A DNA stretch of 5,153 bases from the NCBI GenBank assembly GCA_012961655.1, contig DTYX01000289.1:1-5153 (forward strand). Reading direction: 5' to 3'. The notes beneath the pieces are model-generated. The model was not told the origin of the DNA. It did no database searches and was given only the letters and a program-made list of their open reading frames with translations. The first letter of the stretch is position 1. Each line of letters starts with the position of its first letter. This stretch comes from Candidatus Poribacteria bacterium (GTDB taxonomy: Bacteria > Poribacteria > WGA-4E > DTYX01). The position numbers were made by a program, and so were the translations under genes. This document shows positions 4,842-5,153 of the stretch, piece by piece.

Positions 4842-5153
4842 TCAACTCCATCTTACTTTCAGGCGGGTTATGCCCAATCCAGTGAATATGCCGCCAATTG
4901 CTCCCGACAATGCTCCGATGGAAAAGCTTATCACTATCGTCCACAGCGACAGATATCTACACTGCAGATATGCGGCAGGGAGCATGAGCGCGACGAACGA
5001 GAAGGCGGCTATTAGACCGTTTTTTGCGATGTCCCCTTTGAATTTGAAGCCTAATGCGGTCGCTGAAAATATGGCCGGCAAGAAGCCATACACGATTCCG
5101 AAGACGAGATGGCTGAAAGCATTCCCTGTCATTTTTGCGATAGAAGCGCCCAT
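4842..5153 (-). CDS. Membrane protein of unknown function, probably 5'-truncated by the window edge
   Basis: There are 103 residues in the window, open to the last base. The ATG at 5151-5153 sits exactly at the edge, so it may be an internal Met and the upstream part is unseen. Three hydrophobic segments are likely membrane helices, at about 13-35, 45-64 and 70-95. The last contains small-residue packing motifs (GALSGAIGGIFTGLG, 80-94) and is followed by a basic end, RLKVRWS. A short polar loop, KFKGDIAKN, joins the first two. No transporter or enzyme signature is visible and I do not recognise the family. It is convergent with rubrerythrin, with 61 bp between the stops, so it belongs to a different transcription unit. 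The reading frame, stop position and hydrophobicity pattern support a true gene. Confidence 0.65.
   Translation of the reverse strand: MGASIAKMTGNAFSHLVFGIVYGFLPAIFSATALGFKFKGDIAKNGLIAAFSFVALMLPAAYLQCRYLSLWTIVISFSIGALSGAIGGIFTGLGITRLKVRWS

Overview
The window is a moderate-GC bacterial accessory region from an organism that I cannot place with confidence. The gene set suggests an uncultivated, probably anaerobic or microaerophilic bacterium: a PerR-type peroxide regulator in an operon with a rubredoxin-less reverse-type rubrerythrin, metal-binding Cys/His proteins, a DUF255-thioredoxin/DsbD-N remnant and dispersed GC-rich palindromes. No rRNA, tRNA, transposase or CRISPR array is visible.

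Layout. Positions 1-40 hold a pair of GC-rich hairpins, and a related copy lies at 4796-4832. Four intact genes then run on the minus strand, each set apart by 130-400 bp. In transcription order they are: a secreted Cys-rich protein with a C-terminal heavy-metal-associated (HMA) domain (2188-2886), a small exported protein of unknown function (1534-1890), an integral-membrane methyltransferase of the isoprenylcysteine carboxyl methyltransferase type (481-1128), and a small YHS-domain protein (104-343). Upstream of them, also on the minus strand, is a decayed gene (about 3108-3766). It once joined a DUF255 thioredoxin-like domain to a DsbD-N-like domain and is now broken by stops and a frameshift.

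Reading outward on the plus strand from the dead gene is a compact two-gene operon, perR (3908-4339) and rubrerythrin (4358-4780). It has a near-ideal sigma-70 promoter and a perfect 21-bp palindrome at the expected transcription start. A convergent membrane-protein gene (4842-5153), cut by the window edge, closes the window.

How it may work together. The plus-strand operon fits peroxide defence: PerR senses peroxide through a metal site, derepresses its own promoter, and rubrerythrin reduces peroxide. The minus-strand genes look like metal or thiol handling at the cell envelope, which is inference from domains only. The most unusual observation is that the two exported proteins (1534-1890 and 2188-2886) share an N-terminal leader and also a nearly identical 18-bp promoter element at matching positions, although their mature parts are unrelated. 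This suggests a small co-regulated set of exported proteins in this genome.
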